Positions 32,529 through 44,085 are shown, numbered from the stretch's first letter. The stretch: DNA of 64,000 nucleotides from Volvox africanus (GCA_030268105.1 BSDZ01000009.1:124001-188000); one strand, 5' to 3'. A program made the numbers and translations. Notes: generated by a model not told the origin, from the sequence alone.

Positions 32529-34124
32529 TACTAGTCTTTTTGCACATTCGCTGCAATTGTCAGATATTTATGTTATGGTATATAGCACACATTTTATCAC
32601 TAATTGTAGGATTTTGTTGTCACGCCGCCATCTTTTGTGCCGCCGCAACAAAGTGCCACCCACAAGTAAGTCAAGCATTAGACATCCTCATTCTTACTCA
32701 TATATTGTTAACAAAATCGTTGAATGCTAAATTGCCGCCGCAGGAAAAGCTTCGTGTATTGGTGCGTCGCCATGGAGAGCATCAGAGGCGTCACGTCTCT
32801 GACGAGACGGCGAAATCGGTCTCTACACTGCGTCGACAAGGTAAAAGTGGGACACACTGGATGTAGTGATGCGTGAAGGGACAGGGTCGACGTGGTGGCG
32901 TTGTGTTGTGGCGGCGCACTGGGATTGAGAATGGCGGCGGGACTCATAGCTATACGGGCTGCATGTAAAAAGAGGATCTAATAGTATTATGATGATGACA
33001 ATAGCATGATAATCTATCCAATGAACAAATCTCTGTGCGTTTCCCTTGGGGCTGCTGCTACCCTGTTCCTCTGCTCGCTCCTTTAGGAATTCACCTCATT
33101 TAAGCCGCCATGGGCTTAACTTGGAAAGGGCTTCTGGTGGTAGTAGTATATTTACCGCTCCGTCCGTCGTAGCAACGCTGTTGTGGTTGCAGCTTCAGCC
33201 CACAGCTCTGATGCCTCGCCTGAAGGGATTTCTGGTGAGGAGGGGAGAGTGGCACGTAGGCGTGTGGGGTGTGTGGAGGGATCGGAGGATGGACGCAGGG
33301 AGGCTGACGCAGGGAGGCTGACGCAGTGGTGGTGGTGGTGGTCGTGGTGGTCGTCTTCGTCTCCTGTGTCTTCTTCTTCGACGTGGTGGTCGTCATTGTG
33401 GTGGTGGTGGTGGTGGCGGGCGAAGGGGTGACGGGTCTGTGTGTGTGTGTGGGGGGGTGAGGGACCGGGATTAGGCTGCAGGAGTGATATGAAACACGTG
33501 TGGTGGTGGAGGGGTCATTTGTTCAAGTTGAAAGGGATATTGCCGTACCGTGTTGATGTGCTTTGTGCCCCGGCATGTAAACATATGAACGTGTGTTTGT
33601 TCTTCGTGTTGTCTTTCCATGCTGTTTGTAGGAACACAGGGGAGACGCAGCAGCACATGCCCAGGTGAGGAAAAGGGGGGGGGGACAACATACTGGAACG
33701 GGGGTAATCTGCGGGAATACTTCAAGGTACATAATACATATGCATGTCAAGGGGCTACTCGTAGTGCGGGGTTTGCACACGGGCGTGTGGGGTGTTGGGG
33801 GGAGTGTGGACCGAAGCCCTAAGCACTGATTGTGTGGGCTCACAGAGCATGTTTCATGAACAGCACACATGCATAACACCACAGCTACCACCATCCAGAA
33901 GACCGATGACAACTGAGACACAGACCTTAGACTGCCAATCCTGCAGAAACAAATAAAGTAATCAACTATTGGATGCAGATGGGCTCCTTGAAGAGTGCTA
34001 GACCCAGCCAGGGGTGACCATGTAGCCATACAGGATGCCAGCTGATGGATACTTGTGCAACATGCCAAGTGCTGGGTCACGGACAAACCCTAAAAACCCT
34101 AAAACCCTAAAACCCTAAACCCTA
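32529..34124 (+). repeat. Telomere-tailed dispersed repeat, copy 2
   Basis: Matches copy 1 from about position 184 to its end with few differences, then ends in four CCCTAAAA-type units (34085-34124). The left end is truncated relative to copies 1 and 3, at a junction with unrelated G-rich DNA. Confidence 0.93.
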
Positions 34125-34919
34125 CTGTAAAGAGTCCACAAAAGAGACCACAAAAGCGTGTGTCATTGTTGGACACAGTGTCTGTCATTGTTGGATCACA
34201 GAGGTCAGCAGAGCTTAAAAAAATGATCAAAAGATGAGAGGCCCCCAAAGGGAGAAGGAGAAGAGAGATATAGCCAAGGATATAGCACAGGATATATATA
34301 ATAATATAGCAGGCGTGTCTTCTGTCCAATTTCTGTCTCGTCCAATCGTCCAAACCCTATCAAGCAAAGGCAAGGCCAGGAAAATAAACTAAGGTAAAAA
34401 ATTGAGTGAGAAGTCGCCCGGAAAAGAGTGAGAAAAAAAAAATCCGGGGGCCTGGCCGGCCCCCGGGCCCCACGCGGAGGGAGGGTGGGGTAGTGGGTTA
34501 GTGTGTACACAGGTGTCTGTGTACGTGTGTTCGTACGATGAGGGGTTCGGAGCTTGGTTTCGGAGCTTGGTCTCCCCTTCCCCCCGGCCCCTGCCCCCGC
34601 CCCCGCCCCCGCCCCCTCGGCCGGCTGCGGCCCGACCCAGTGTCGGCACTGGGACTGGGCAAAAGGTACGTCTCCTTCTTCTCAACATCCCATGTTGCCC
34701 GATACCTATGCCCACTTCGGCCACCCAGCCGAGCATCTGATGCGCGACCGATTCCGGGTAGGATCGCACCACGACGCTAAGATAAATTTTCAACTGACAC
34801 CACACCGCACCTAGCACATCCATGCACACACGCGCCACACCTACTACACCACGCCATGACGAAAGCTCTATATTTCATAATACATATAGATGATTTTTGT
34901 AAAATCCCTAAACCCAACG
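34125..34919. other. Spacer between repeat copies 2 and 3
   Basis: Contains a GC-rich palindrome (about 34446-34464, arms GGGGGCC/GGCCCCC) and a run of CCCCCG units (about 34587-34616). No gene recognised. Confidence 0.5.
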
Positions 34920-36085
34920 GAAGGTCTCGCAGTCCAATAATTGACTAGTTTCCCGAGTGCGAAACCGTAGGGAATCATCATCACTTATGGCGCGCATATG
35001 ATGGACATCCATCGGTCTCACGCCATAAACCCAAATAGCACACATTTGGGGTATATATGCTGTACACCATCTGTCTGTGCTGTCCCTTACTACATACATT
35101 CGGTGATTGTGTGGGCTCACAGAGCATGCATGTTTCATGAACAGCACACATGCATAACACTACTAGTTTTTTTACACATTCGCTGCAATTGTCAGATATT
35201 TATGTTATGGTATATAGCACACATTTTATCACTAATTGTAGGATTTTGTTGTCACGCCGCCATCTTTTGTGCCACCGCAACAAAGTGCCACCCACAAGTA
35301 AGTCAAGCATTAGACATCCTCATTCTTACTTATATATTGTTAACAAAATCGTTGAATGCTAAATTGCCGCCGCAGGAAAAGCTTCATGTATTGGTGCGTC
35401 GCCATGGAGAGCATCAGAGGCGTCACGTCTCTGATGAGACGGCGAAATCGGTCTCTACACTGCGTCGACAAGGTAAAAGTGGGACACACTGGATGTAGTG
35501 ATGCGTGAAGGGACAGGGTCGACGTGGTGGCGTTGTGTTGTGGCGGCGCACTGGGATTGAGAATGGCGGCGGGACTCATAGCTATACGGGCTGCATGTAA
35601 AAAGAGGATCTAATAGTATTATGATGATGACAATAGCATGATAATCTATCCAATGAACAAATCTCTGTGCGTTTCCCTTGGGGCTGCTGCTACCCTGTTC
35701 CTCTGCTCGCTCCTTTAGGAATTCACCTCATTTAAGCCGCCATGGGCTTAACTTGGAAAGGGCTTCTGGTGGTAGTAGTATATTTACCGCTCCGTCCGTC
35801 GTAGCACGCTGTTGTGGTTGCAGCTTCAGCCCAGCTCTGATGCCTCGCCTGAAGGGATTTCTGGTGAGGAGGGGAGAGTGGCACGTAGGCGTGTGGGGTG
35901 TGTGGAGGGATCGGAGGATGGACGCAGGGAGGCTGACGCAGGGAGGCTGACGCAGTGGTGGTGGTGGTGGTCGTGGTGGTCGTCTTCGTCTCCTGTGTCT
36001 TCTTCTTCGACGTGGTGGTCGTGGTGGTCGTCATTGTGGTGGTGGTGGTGGTGGCGGGCGAAGGGGTGACGGGTTTGTGTGTGTG
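34920..36085 (+). repeat. Telomere-tailed dispersed repeat, copy 3 (3' truncated)
   Basis: Begins GGAAGGTCTCGCAGTCC and follows copy 1 to about its position 1105. It then diverges into GGGTGGGTCTTAGGGTTAGGG. It shows the 5' part of the unit that lies left of the window start in copy 1. Confidence 0.92.
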
Positions 36086-36430
36086 TGGGTGGGTCTTAGG
36101 GTTAGGGTGTGTGGCGCACCAGTCAGGAGCATCAATGAGCTTGTGTGGGTCGATGTGCGGAGATCATGATGATGAATATGACACATGATGAATAGAGACA
36201 TTCCCAGAAACGACTTTTGTCAGATGCCCAAAAGGTACCCAAAAGAATATAGAAGCTGAGCTCTTTTACCTATCCCCTATCAAACAGGCAAACATACACA
36301 AGATTGCACTTCAAGTATGTTAAGGTGGCATATTCGTAAGTAAGCCAGGCGTTGAGGCGCCAGCTAGCGAGCGGCAGTCATGATGCACACAACTTTACTG
36401 TACAGGTACGAATCATTAGAACGCATGGGT
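36086..36430. other. Spacer with two TTAGGG units at its left edge
   Basis: TTAGGGTTAGGG at about 36097-36108 has the opposite orientation to the CCCTAAAA tails. The rest is unrecognised. Confidence 0.5.
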
Positions 36431-36811
36431 GGAAGGTCTCTCAGTCCAATAATTTACTAGTTTCCCGAGTGCGAAACCGTAGGGAATCGTCATCACTCAT
36501 GGCGCGCACATGATGGACATCCATCGGTCTCACGCCATAAACCCCTCACTATATTTTCTGATTGTGTGGGCTCGCAGAGCATGTTTCATGAACAGCACAC
36601 ATGCATAACACCACAGCTACCACCATCCAGAAGACCGATGACAACTGAGACACAGACCTTAGACTGCCAATCAAGTAATCAACTATTGGATGCAGATGGG
36701 CTCCTTGAAGAGTGCTAGACCCAGCCAGGGGTGACCATGTAGCCATACAGGATGCCAGCTGATGGATACTTGTGCAACATGCCAAGTGCTGGGTCACGGA
36801 CAAACCCTAAA
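36431..36811 (+). repeat. Telomere-tailed dispersed repeat, copy 4 (internally deleted)
   Basis: The 5' part (as in copy 3) joins directly to the region equivalent to copy 1 from about 1501, so about 1.4 kb is missing. The join lies at the unit's own 55-bp direct repeat, which is present once here. It ends in a single CCCTAAA abutting a gag fragment. Confidence 0.9.
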
Positions 36812-37441
36812 GAGAGCATCAATCAGGTTGTCAAACGTGTACTTGCCCCTAGCGGTGGTCCATGCGTCATACCAATCCTTTGTGGCACCCTCGAGGGTAT
36901 TCCCAATGAACAGGCATTTAATAGAATCACATCCCCCACCGCTTGCAGATATTGCCTAGCGTCATGAACGTAAGCCCGAGTCCTATCCGCGACACTATGC
37001 CCTGAATTCTTTGCCTTTTCGTCAGCGGAAATATTGAGCTTGGGCACGGGGATAGTCAACTTCATTGCCTCCGGTATTCCGACGGGTTCTTGCACCGCGG
37101 GTATTACCGGAGCCCGTTGTGCTCCAACTCCTTCACTTGTTGTAGCCGCTGCCGACAGTGGTACAATTAAATGTGAAGGGGTCTGAAGAACAATGGGGTC
37201 AGACATGATACGAGTCCCGACAGTATCGGGATCGGCAAAAACAGGTCTAGCGGCAAGGCCGCTATCGGGTTGGCTAGCGGTGCCCAGATAGGAACTATCT
37301 TCGCGTCCCGACATAAGGCACGAACTTCTACTGGTGAACAGGAATTTGCTAGAAGATCTGTAGACAGGTAACGCAAGAGGAATTTTCGATTACTCGCGTA
37401 CCGACAGAACTTCTGAGTAGCTCGAGAAGAAAAGCGACGTA
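36812..37441 (-). pseudogene. Broken gag of an old minus-strand Ty3/gypsy copy (element 3a)
   Basis: The minus-strand translation resembles element 2 gag (VLQTPSHLIVP, LTIPVPKLNIS, TRAYVHDARQYLQAV). The frame then shifts, and the match continues as a homologue of the GNTLEGSAKDWY region until it stops at 36812, directly at the telomere-like unit of repeat copy 4. Its 5' side was split from its leader and LTR (44907-46052) by insertion of element 2. It cannot give a full Gag. Confidence 0.85.
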
Positions 37442-37530
37442 ATCCGTGTTGTGCTACGGTTAGTTTTCCGCCGATGTGTAGGTCGATGTGATCCTACAAG
37501 GCGAAGTGCTATTGTGATGAACACATTGCA

Positions 37531-37538
37531 TATAAAAG
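37531..37538 (+). promoter_or_regulatory. TATA box in the LTR of element 2
   Basis: TATAAAAG about 85 bp into the LTR; the same site is in the 3' LTR at 44170-44177. If used, U3 is short and R plus U5 span most of the LTR. Confidence 0.55.
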
Positions 37539-38113
37539 AATCTGCATGATATAAATGTATTCGTGTACATTTATATATGCATTTGGCATGTTGTCATTAT
37601 CCATCGCGACATCGCACCATGGCAAATCCGCCTAGCATGCATGAAAGCCCGAAGCATTGAAGTGCGCATTATGCTCGTGCTACGAAACGATAAGTAATAT
37701 TATCTGATATAATATTACTTCATTAAAGCACACGTTGAGAGCGCCGCACTTGTCGCGATGCATGCCCTGCAACCGGATATCGTTATCCGGACCCTTGCAT
37801 CATGCGAATGCCGGAAAGGCTTATACGTTGTTATGCGTAGACATCGCCTAAGCGCAGTAGGGTTGTCACATCTAGGATCGGCCTCCTAATGTGAATCGTA
37901 CGGCACTGCGATGCTGCGAGTATAACAGATGCGAGGACGGCTAAGCTAGACAAGACATCCGATACCGGAGAACACTCGTGTGTTCTAGATTACTATTTCT
38001 ATACACTATTCTACTTAGTCCGAGCTAAGCCTGAACTTCGCTAATCACCGCCGCGTGATGATCGCTTGCTTCCGGCGCTGACGGCGATTTCGTCCATTGC
38101 ATCGTTCCGATCT

Positions 38114-38227
38114 GTAAGTTATATCTCTCTTCGTCTTGAAGTCTTCCGCTGTCTCTGTTTGCTCTCGCTTGCCTTGCTGTACTTGCAAGTGCTCGCGCAT
38201 CGGTGTCGAAAGTCTCCAGACGTGCAG
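38114..38227 (+). other. Intron-like segment inside the LTR (GTAAGT...TGCAG)
   Basis: A 114-nt stretch begins GTAAGTTATAT, is pyrimidine-rich and ends ACGTGCAG. The same pair occurs at 44753-44866 (3' LTR), 50215-50325, 45276-45385 (minus) and 51895-52101, in LTRs otherwise well diverged. Splicing is inferred from the conserved ends only. Confidence 0.5.
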
Positions 38228-38265
38228 ATACTTATGAGCAAACGCGAACGAGAGGTACAACAATT

Positions 38266-38280
38266 TGGTATCGAGACAGG
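38266..38280 (+). promoter_or_regulatory. Primer binding site of element 2
   Basis: TGGTATCGAGACAGG starts three nucleotides after the 5' LTR. The first 12 bases match the site of element 1. Confidence 0.8.
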
Positions 38281-38329
38281 TTCGTTGCCTAACTGTCTCT
38301 CTTTGTCTAATCGGAAGTAGGTTCTTTCT

Positions 38330-38763
38330 ATGGCGAGTTCCAGCGACGAACCACGAGGACCGCTAGATACTTTTGCCGAAGACTTAGGCCGCGCCGTTTT
38401 GGACGCCGCCGCTTCCGGTTTGTAATTGTTTAATTGCTTTTGCTTAGATTGCTGCACTTGTTGTGTAAGTGTACGCTCTGAGTCGCAGGTAATCTCAGTG
38501 CACCGGCATTGCTTGCCGCGGCGACTGAGACCGGCGTTCGTCCGGACCAGTTGGCGACTCTCATTGCCCAAACTACGGAGATCAGGACTCAGCTGGGCAA
38601 TTACTTGCTGAGTTTGCTGAATCTTCTCAAGAGTACTGTCGGTAGGCTCACCGAATCGCTTTGTACTCTTGCCTTTGCGATAGAAGTCGGCTTCTATTAC
38701 GCAAAACTAGGGTATCGTTTCGTGCTCCATGTCCGCGGAACACGACGATACGCCGCACACTAG
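38330..38763 (+). CDS. Split leader ORF upstream of gag in element 2
   Basis: The ATG at 38330 encodes an acidic peptide ending EDLGRAVLDAAAS, then a donor GTTTGTAAT after 38417. A phase-matched acceptor GTCGCAG ends at 38488. The second exon reads through PDQLATLIAQTTEIRTQLG and stays open to 38763, overlapping the gag ATG (38729) in the other frame. Element 3a has the same arrangement with diverged residues but kept PDQ..ALI..TTEIR, which points to coding constraint. How it connects to gag is unresolved here: reinitiation, +1 frameshift or a further intron. Confidence 0.5.
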
Positions 38764-39964
38764 CCTAGCTAGCCAACCCGATTTCGTTGTAGCTGCTAGA
38801 GCGCCGGATAGAGGTCTTGAGACTGTTGGCGCGCGAGCCACTCAAGAGCCCCTTTTCCTTCAGACCCCTGCTCACTTAATTGTGCCGCATTCAGCAGTGA
38901 ACACGAATATGGACAACACTGCTGGACCAAGGGTTCTGCCATTACCTCAAGCTCGAGGGCATGATGACATCCCTGAGGTGATGAGATTGTCGATTCCCGT
39001 TCCTAGGCTCAATATTTCGCTGACCGACAAGACACCAGGGCATAGCATAGCCGATGCAACTCGTGCGTACGTGCGTGACGCTAAAAAGTACCTCCAAGCT
39101 GTTCACGGTGGCGATAATGACGGTATCAGGTGTCTCTTCGTTGGTAACACCCTCGAGGGCTCAGCGAAGGACTGGTATCGCAATTGGACCAACGCCCGGG
39201 GCAACTATACTTTTGACGAGTTGGTCGCCGCTTTGCTCGCACGATTCGCTACTGAGGTTCAAGCACGCGATGTGGAAGCTCGTAAGGTTTTGGCAGCCGG
39301 TAGCTACCACATGCATCGGGATGAAAATGTACCTGCGTACCAGTCACGCTTCGAAGCACTTGTGACTCCCATTGCTGACCTCACTGAATCCGAACGTGTC
39401 TTTTGGTTTAGGCGAGGCCTGACGAAAATTTTGGCTAAATGGTGCGCTACTGACTTGGTTGGAGCGCAGATCAAGTCGTATGAGGTGTTGGTCGCTTTTG
39501 CTAAGGCCGCGGAGATACGACTTCTTGCCGGCGAGGAAGAAGTCAAGTCTGCCCCTCGTGCAAATGCCGTGCAAGTGCAGGATCCGCTTGGGGAAGCTGT
39601 GGCTCTCGACCAGGACCTCGGCGCGACCCGCCCCACGCCTACTGCCGCGACGCGACGCAGCAACGGGCAACGCAAGGCGCGCGGGGGCGCTAGCTCGGGT
39701 GTCCGTGGTACAGTAGGAGCAGGTCCGAGCTCGGACCCAGCTAGGAACAGGAAGCGTGGTGGTGCGCCGTCGTCGGCAGCCGCACAGCGTTCCGACCCCA
39801 ACGCGAAACGTACTCGTACGGACGACACATTTATGCCAAAATGGAATTGCAATCGTTCCGAATTCGAGCGTCGGAAATTGGCCAATGTTTGTCTACGGTG
39901 TGCGGAGAATCATTCCACGAAGGATTGCCCTCTAATGCCGCCGTTTGTACCTCAGCCGAAATAG
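38729..39964 (+). CDS. gag: Gag of element 2
   Basis: 411 residues from the ATG at 38729. Residues of about 85-230 match the retrotransposon gag domain (SIPVPRLNIS, NTLEGSAKDWYRNW, AYQSRFEALVTPIADLTESERVFWFRRGL). An Ala/Gly/Arg-rich linker follows, then one zinc knuckle CLRCAENHSTKDC near the C-terminus. Its spacing is CX2CX3HX4C, one residue shorter than the usual CX2CX4HX4C found in element 1. The ORF ends in UAG and the frame continues open into pol. Confidence 0.93.
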   Translation: MSAEHDDTPHTSLASQPDFVVAARAPDRGLETVGARATQEPLFLQTPAHLIVPHSAVNTNMDNTAGPRVLPLPQARGHDDIPEVMRLSIPVPRLNISLTDKTPGHSIADATRAYVRDAKKYLQAVHGGDNDGIRCLFVGNTLEGSAKDWYRNWTNARGNYTFDELVAALLARFATEVQARDVEARKVLAAGSYHMHRDENVPAYQSRFEALVTPIADLTESERVFWFRRGLTKILAKWCATDLVGAQIKSYEVLVAFAKAAEIRLLAGEEEVKSAPRANAVQVQDPLGEAVALDQDLGATRPTPTAATRRSNGQRKARGGASSGVRGTVGAGPSSDPARNRKRGGAPSSAAAQRSDPNAKRTRTDDTFMPKWNCNRSEFERRKLANVCLRCAENHSTKDCPLMPPFVPQPK

Positions 39965-40003
39965 GGGCTTGCCCGGGTTCCTGCGGAGGGGGCACCACCT
40001 GGG
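39962..40003 (+). promoter_or_regulatory. Gag-pol UAG with downstream stem, probable readthrough signal (element 2)
   Basis: TAG (39962-39964), a 7-nt spacer, CCCGGG (39972-39977), a 20-nt loop and CCTGGG (39998-40003). Pairing includes one G-U where element 1 has A-U. The bases around it (CTTGCCC, then CACCACCTGGG) are shared with element 1, and the encoded residues (LA, EG, PPG) are kept on the pol side of the stop. Confidence 0.65.
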
Positions 40004-43000
40004 ATTTCTGAACTAACGCGTGGTCGGTGGTCATCCTTACGGCCAGCCGTTAAGGCATTGTTGCCTTGTGTACTTGGACACATCGAGCGAGTCATTGCGC
40101 GACGCATCACGCTTGACGGACGCACGGGACTTCTCTGCTTCGACCCGTTGTGTAATTTGTTTACACCTCGCCGTCCCCTGTCGTCTATCGATCTGTCTAA
40201 CCACGTGGTTTTGTTCATCCCCTCGTCTCTGCGTGAGATGTCGGAACAGTTGGCCATATACAGGAGATGTAGGCGTCAATATCCAGGCACTGCCGCATGT
40301 GTATTACTCCCTGCTTTCTGTCGGCGCAAGGCAGAGGCATCGTTAAGGGGTATGCGGCATGTCCACCGGTTCGAGCCGGGCACCGTTTTGTTTAATGGTG
40401 TGGATCGGGAGGGTACGCTGGCTCCGTGGCCACACCTATCCTACTCGGTTGACGTTTGGTACGAAGCTCCTGATGGGGGTGCCGTTGGTTACGGACCCGC
40501 CTTAAGTGCACTGACGTTGTCTGCTGGGCAGTCGCTCGTAGATAACCGTGTCCCTGTGGTTCAGATCGGTTTGAATGGCCGTACTCTGAAGGCACTTGTT
40601 GACACCGGTGCCAGCGACGACTTCATCTCTGTCGCAGAGGTGAATGCGCTGGGGTTGTCCCCAGAGTCGTCTGATTGTCCACAGGTTACCCTTGCTGACG
40701 GGGGTAAGCATCCCATCGTGGGCAGGATTACCCTTAGCCTATCGTTAGGCCCTTTGCGTGTTGTGACCCGGCCGTACGTGCTGCAGGGCTTAGCAGAGAC
40801 TGCACCGTACATATTGGGGTCGTCGACATTACGACAGTACCGCGCGCGCATCGACATGGAGACCGCAACCCTGCATATGTGCAAGGGTACTCTGTCGATT
40901 AAGGTACCTTTCCTGTCGTTCGAACATGTCACACCAAAGGAGGGCGAAACTGAGGCGGTGCCTATGGTTAATTTCGCTGTGACCGCAATGGCCGCGCGAA
41001 TCGAACCAGAGCTAGTCGGGCGTAAGGAGGCCGTCCGTTTGTTACGGAAGGGTGCCCACGGACTGCTTTTAAGGCCGCGGGTGAGCTGTTGTGTCACCAC
41101 CGCGCAGATTTCTGTGGATCCTGAGGTTGAGGCCCTACTGTCGCAGTATGAGGACGTCTTTAAAGATATCCCTGGCCTACCACCTATGCGTCCTGTTGAT
41201 CACACAATCCCTCTCATGCCTGGAGCGCAGCCTACGGCCCGGCCAATGTACAGGTTGAGTCCATTGGAGGTGGACGAGGTGAAGCGCCAGGTGACGGATT
41301 TGCTCGCGAAGGGTATGATACGCCCCAGCACATCCCCGTTTTCTGCACCGATTTTGTTTGTCGGTAAGAAGGATGGGACCTTGCGCATGTGCATTGATTA
41401 CCGGGGGTTAAATGCGAATACGGTGAAAAATCGCTACCCTTTGCCACGCGTTGACGACCTGTTGGATAAGCTGAAGGGCTCAGCTTATTTTTCCTCAATT
41501 GACTTACAACAGGGCTACAATCAGATTCGCATCGCTGCCTCTGATATCCCGAAAACCGCTTTTCGGACGCCCTTCGGTCACTTTGAGTATACGGTCCTAT
41601 CGTTTGGTTTGACTAATGCCCCTGCGACGTTTCAGGCGGTTATGGACCGAATGTTTAGGCCGTTTATCGACAGGTTCGTTGTTTGCTACCTGGATGACAT
41701 CTTGGTATATTCTAAGACGCGCGAGGAGCACTTGGAGCATCTGCGGCTCGTGCTCGACGTTATGAGGCGGGAGCAATTGTTTGCTAAACGCGCCAAATGT
41801 TTTTGGGCGCAGCCTCAGGTGGAATATTTGGGCCACATTGTGTCGGCCACCGGTGTGAAAATGGACCCGCGGAAGGTCGCCGTGGTTCGCGATTGGCCCG
41901 CGCCTCAGAACCTCACGGAGCTGCGTAAGTTCCTTGGCTTGACCAATTATTTCCGAAAGTTCATTGAAAAATATTCCATCATTGTGGCCCCGCTTACTAA
42001 CTTAACTCGCAAAGGCGTTTTCGTTTCGCTCGAGTCGTGGACGTCGCAGTGCCAGCGGGCATTCAAAGAGCTCAAACGAATCGTTGCCGAAGATGTCACC
42101 CTTGCATTCCCTGATTACTCGTTGCCATTTCGTGTTGAGGTAGTGTCTGATGCCTCAATGTTTGGAAGCGGCGCTGTATTGTTACAGGAAGGGCGACCGA
42201 TCGCCTTCACGAGTAAGAAGTTTTCTGGTGCGGAAATTCGCTACACCACCGGGGAACAGGAGCTTCTGGCCGTGCTGCATGCTTTAAAGGAATGGCGCTG
42301 TTACCTCGAGGGACGCCCGTTTACTTTAAAGACTGACCATAAGCCCCTAACGTTTTTGCAAAGCGTTCCAACGTTGAACCGCCGTCAAGCTAGGTGGATG
42401 GAATATCTAGCTAGGTTCAACTGCACCTGGGAGTATATTTCTGGTAAATTGAATATTGCCGATGCTCTCAGTCGACATCCGTCGCTACACGCTGCAATTT
42501 TGGCAGCGCCCGTCGTGCGGCCGCGTAGCGAGGAGGTTCCGGTCGCGACGGACCTCGCGGAGCGGTTGAAGGTTGCCTACAACGCAGACGCCTGGTTCGC
42601 GGACCCGGCTAATGTAGAAAACCTTCGCAAGCAGAATGGCCTTTGGCTACGGACGGAGGGTGCAGCTACGCAAATCGTCGTTCCGAACGACGACGCGCTA
42701 CGCTACGACATCCTTGCGCGGTTCCACGAGGACCCGTTAGCAGGACACCCTGGTAGCAAGCGATTGATCGACTTGGTGCAACGTTCCTTTTGGTGGCCTC
42801 GTTTGGCTAAGGATGCGGTGAACTTCGTACAGACATGCAGTCTGTGCCAGCTCAATAAGGCTTTGTCCGGTAAGGGCCATGGGTTGTTGCAACCGTTGCC
42901 TGTTCCGGATGCGCCTTGGGAAAGTGTTTCCATGGACTTCGTAGTCGCGCTGCCCAAAACTGAGGGGGGATACGATGCGGTGTTCATAATGGTCGATCGT

Positions 43001-44026
43001 CTGACTAAGATGGTTCACCTAGCACCATGCACATCATCCTGCACGGCTGAGCAAACCGCACGTTTGTTTTTCGATAATGTGGTTCGGTTACACGGGATTC
43101 CCAAAAATGTGATCTCGGACCGCGGTGGACAGTTCACGTCTAAGTTTTGGGAAGCGCTCTGCAAACTAGTTGGCATGCGCGTCAACCTGAGCACGGCGTA
43201 TCACCCGCAGACTGATGGTCAAACCGAACGCACAAACCGCACGTTGGGTGATATGTTGCGCAATTATGCTGGTCGCACACCACTTGTTTGGGATACATAT
43301 TTGACTGCGGCAGAATTCGCGCTTAACAATGCTGTTAACCGCTCTACAGGCAAAAGTCCGTTCTTTCTTAACTACGGATTTCATCCCGCGCTACCCGTGT
43401 GGCGTGAGTTGGAAGTGAACGTACCTGCTGCTAAACTTTTTGCCAAGTCTTTTATGTCCCGAATCACAGACGCGAAGTCGTGTTTGGACGCGGCACAGCA
43501 ACGAACGACGGAATACTATAACAAATCTAAGCAGGATGTGACGTTTTCGGAAGGGCAACTCGTGTTGCTAAGTACCAAGAACTTGCGTTCCTTGGCTGAC
43601 GGATCCCGAAAACTCTTACTCCGCTGGATTGGTCCGTATCCTGTCATGCGCATGGTTGGGAATGTGGCTGTGGAGCTTGCATTGCCCGCTGATATGCCCA
43701 TTCACCCCACGTTTCACGTATCGCTTGTTCGTCCGTATCGTGGTACGGAACCCGTCCCTGAGCCTGCTAACGCCCCCGCAGCGATCGAACCAGTTCCCGA
43801 GACCTGGATCGCTGGTAAACAGAAGTTTTACGATGTGGAGCGGGTGTTAGATTATCGCGCGCGTCGTGTGGGCCGACACCGACGTAAGCGAACAGTACAC
43901 GAGTACTTGGTTAAGTGGACAGGGTATACCGACGAGCACAACTCATGGGAACCGGCACGCAACTTCTCACAGGACATGAAACCCCTGCTCGAAGAAGCCC
44001 GCAAACGTGCCACGCAAACCCAATGA
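39965..44026 (+). CDS. pol: Pol polyprotein of element 2 (PR-RT-RNase H-IN-chromodomain)
   Basis: Open from the codon after the gag UAG to the stop at 44024-44026, same frame as gag. Counting from the TTG at 40058: protease VDTGASDDF near residue 181; reverse transcriptase with [10 protein letters not shown] and [10 protein letters not shown] near 543; RNase H VVSDAS near 694; integrase zinc-binding region ([16 protein letters not shown]); catalytic core MDF near 958, SDRGGQ near 1020 and QTERTN near 1053; chromodomain near 1259-1315 (ERVLDYR...[13 protein letters not shown]). All catalytic residues are present and no frame break is seen. There is no good independent ATG at the start, consistent with production as a Gag-Pol readthrough product. 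Confidence 0.95.
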   Translation, partial: GLARVPAEGAPPGISELTRGRWSSLRPAVKALLPCVLGHIERVIARRITLDGRTGLLCFDPLCNLFTPRRPLSSIDLSNHVVLFIPSSLREMSEQLAIYRRCRRQYPGTAACVLLPAFCRRKAEASLRGMRHVHRFEPGTVLFNGVDREGTLAPWPHLSYSVDVWYEAPDGGAVGYGPALSALTLSAGQSLVDNRVPVVQIGLNGRTLKALVDTGASDDFISVAEVNALGLSPESSDCPQVTLADGGKHPIVGRITLSLSLGPLRVVTRPYVLQGLAETAPYILGSSTLRQYRARIDMETATLHMCKGTLSIKVPFLSFEHVTPKEGETEAVPMVNFAVTAMAARIEPELVGRKEAVRLLRKGAHGLLLRPRVSCCVTTAQISVDPEVEALLSQYEDVFKDIPGLPPMRPVDHTIPLMPGAQPTARPMYRLSPLEVDEVKRQVTDLLAKGMIRPSTSPFSAPILFVGKKDGTLRMCIDYRGLNANTVKNRYPLPRVDDLLDKLKGSAYFSSIDLQQGYNQIRIAASDIPKTAFRTPFGHFEYTVLSFGLTNAPATFQAVMDRMFRPFIDRFVVCYLDDILVYSKTREEHLEHLRLVLDVMRREQLFAKRAKCFWAQPQVEYLGHIVSATGVKMDPRKVAVVRDWPAPQNLTELRKFLGLTNYFRKFIEKYSIIVAPLTNLTRKGVFVSLESWTSQCQRAFKELKRIVAEDVTLAFPDYSLPFRVEVVSDASMFGSGAVLLQEGRPIAFTSKKFSGAEIRYTTGEQELLAVLHALKEWRCYLEGRPFTLKTDHKPLTFLQSVPTLNRRQARWMEYLARFNCTWEYISGKLNIADALSRHPSLHAAILAAPVVRPRSEEVPVATDLAERLKVAYNADAWFADPANVENLRKQNGLWLRTEGAATQIVVPNDDALRYDILARFHEDPLAGHPGSKRLIDLVQRSFWWPRLAKDAVNFVQTCSLCQLNKALSGKGHGLLQPLPVPDAPWESVSMDFVVALPKTEGGYDAVFIMVDRLTKMVHLAPCTSSCTAEQTARLFFDNVVRLHGIPKNVISDRGGQFTSKFWEALCKLVGMRVNLSTAYHPQTDGQTERTNRTLGDMLRNYAGRTPLVWDTYLTAAEFALNNAVNRSTGKSPFFLNYGFHPALPVWRELEVNVPAAKLFAKSFMSRITDAKSCLDAAQQRTTEYYNKSKQDVTFSEGQLVLLSTKNLRSLADGSRKLLLRWIGPYPVMRMVGNVAVELALPADMPIHPTFHVSLVRPYRGTEPVPEPANAPAAIEPVPETWIAGKQKFYDVERVLDYRARRVGRHRRKRTVHEYLVKWTGYTDEHNSWEPARNFSQDMKPLLEEARKRATQTQ

Positions 44027-44068
44027 CCCCTGCAGTCGATGATGTATGATGCAGCGAGGACGCTGCAT

Positions 44069-44085
44069 ACGGGAGGGGGGATAAT
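44069..44085 (+). promoter_or_regulatory. Polypurine tract of element 2
   Basis: GGGAGGGGGGATAAT directly before the 3' LTR. The degraded copy has nearly the same tract at 49531-49545. Confidence 0.85.

Larger units (their letters stand above)
37447..38262 (+). repeat. 5' LTR of element 2
   Basis: 816 bp, TGTTG...ACAACA. Differs from the 3' LTR at three places seen by eye (near 37477, 37987 and 38149). Contains a TATA box at 37531-37538 and an intron-like GTAAGT...TGCAG pair at 38114-38227. Confidence 0.95.

Noticed and set aside
34446..34464. GC-rich palindrome as a terminator or origin
   Set aside because: Short and in an unannotated spacer, with no supporting context.
38729..44026. Envelope-like gene, as in some Ty3/gypsy elements
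   Set aside because: Only short non-coding stretches lie between pol and the 3' LTR in both intact elements.
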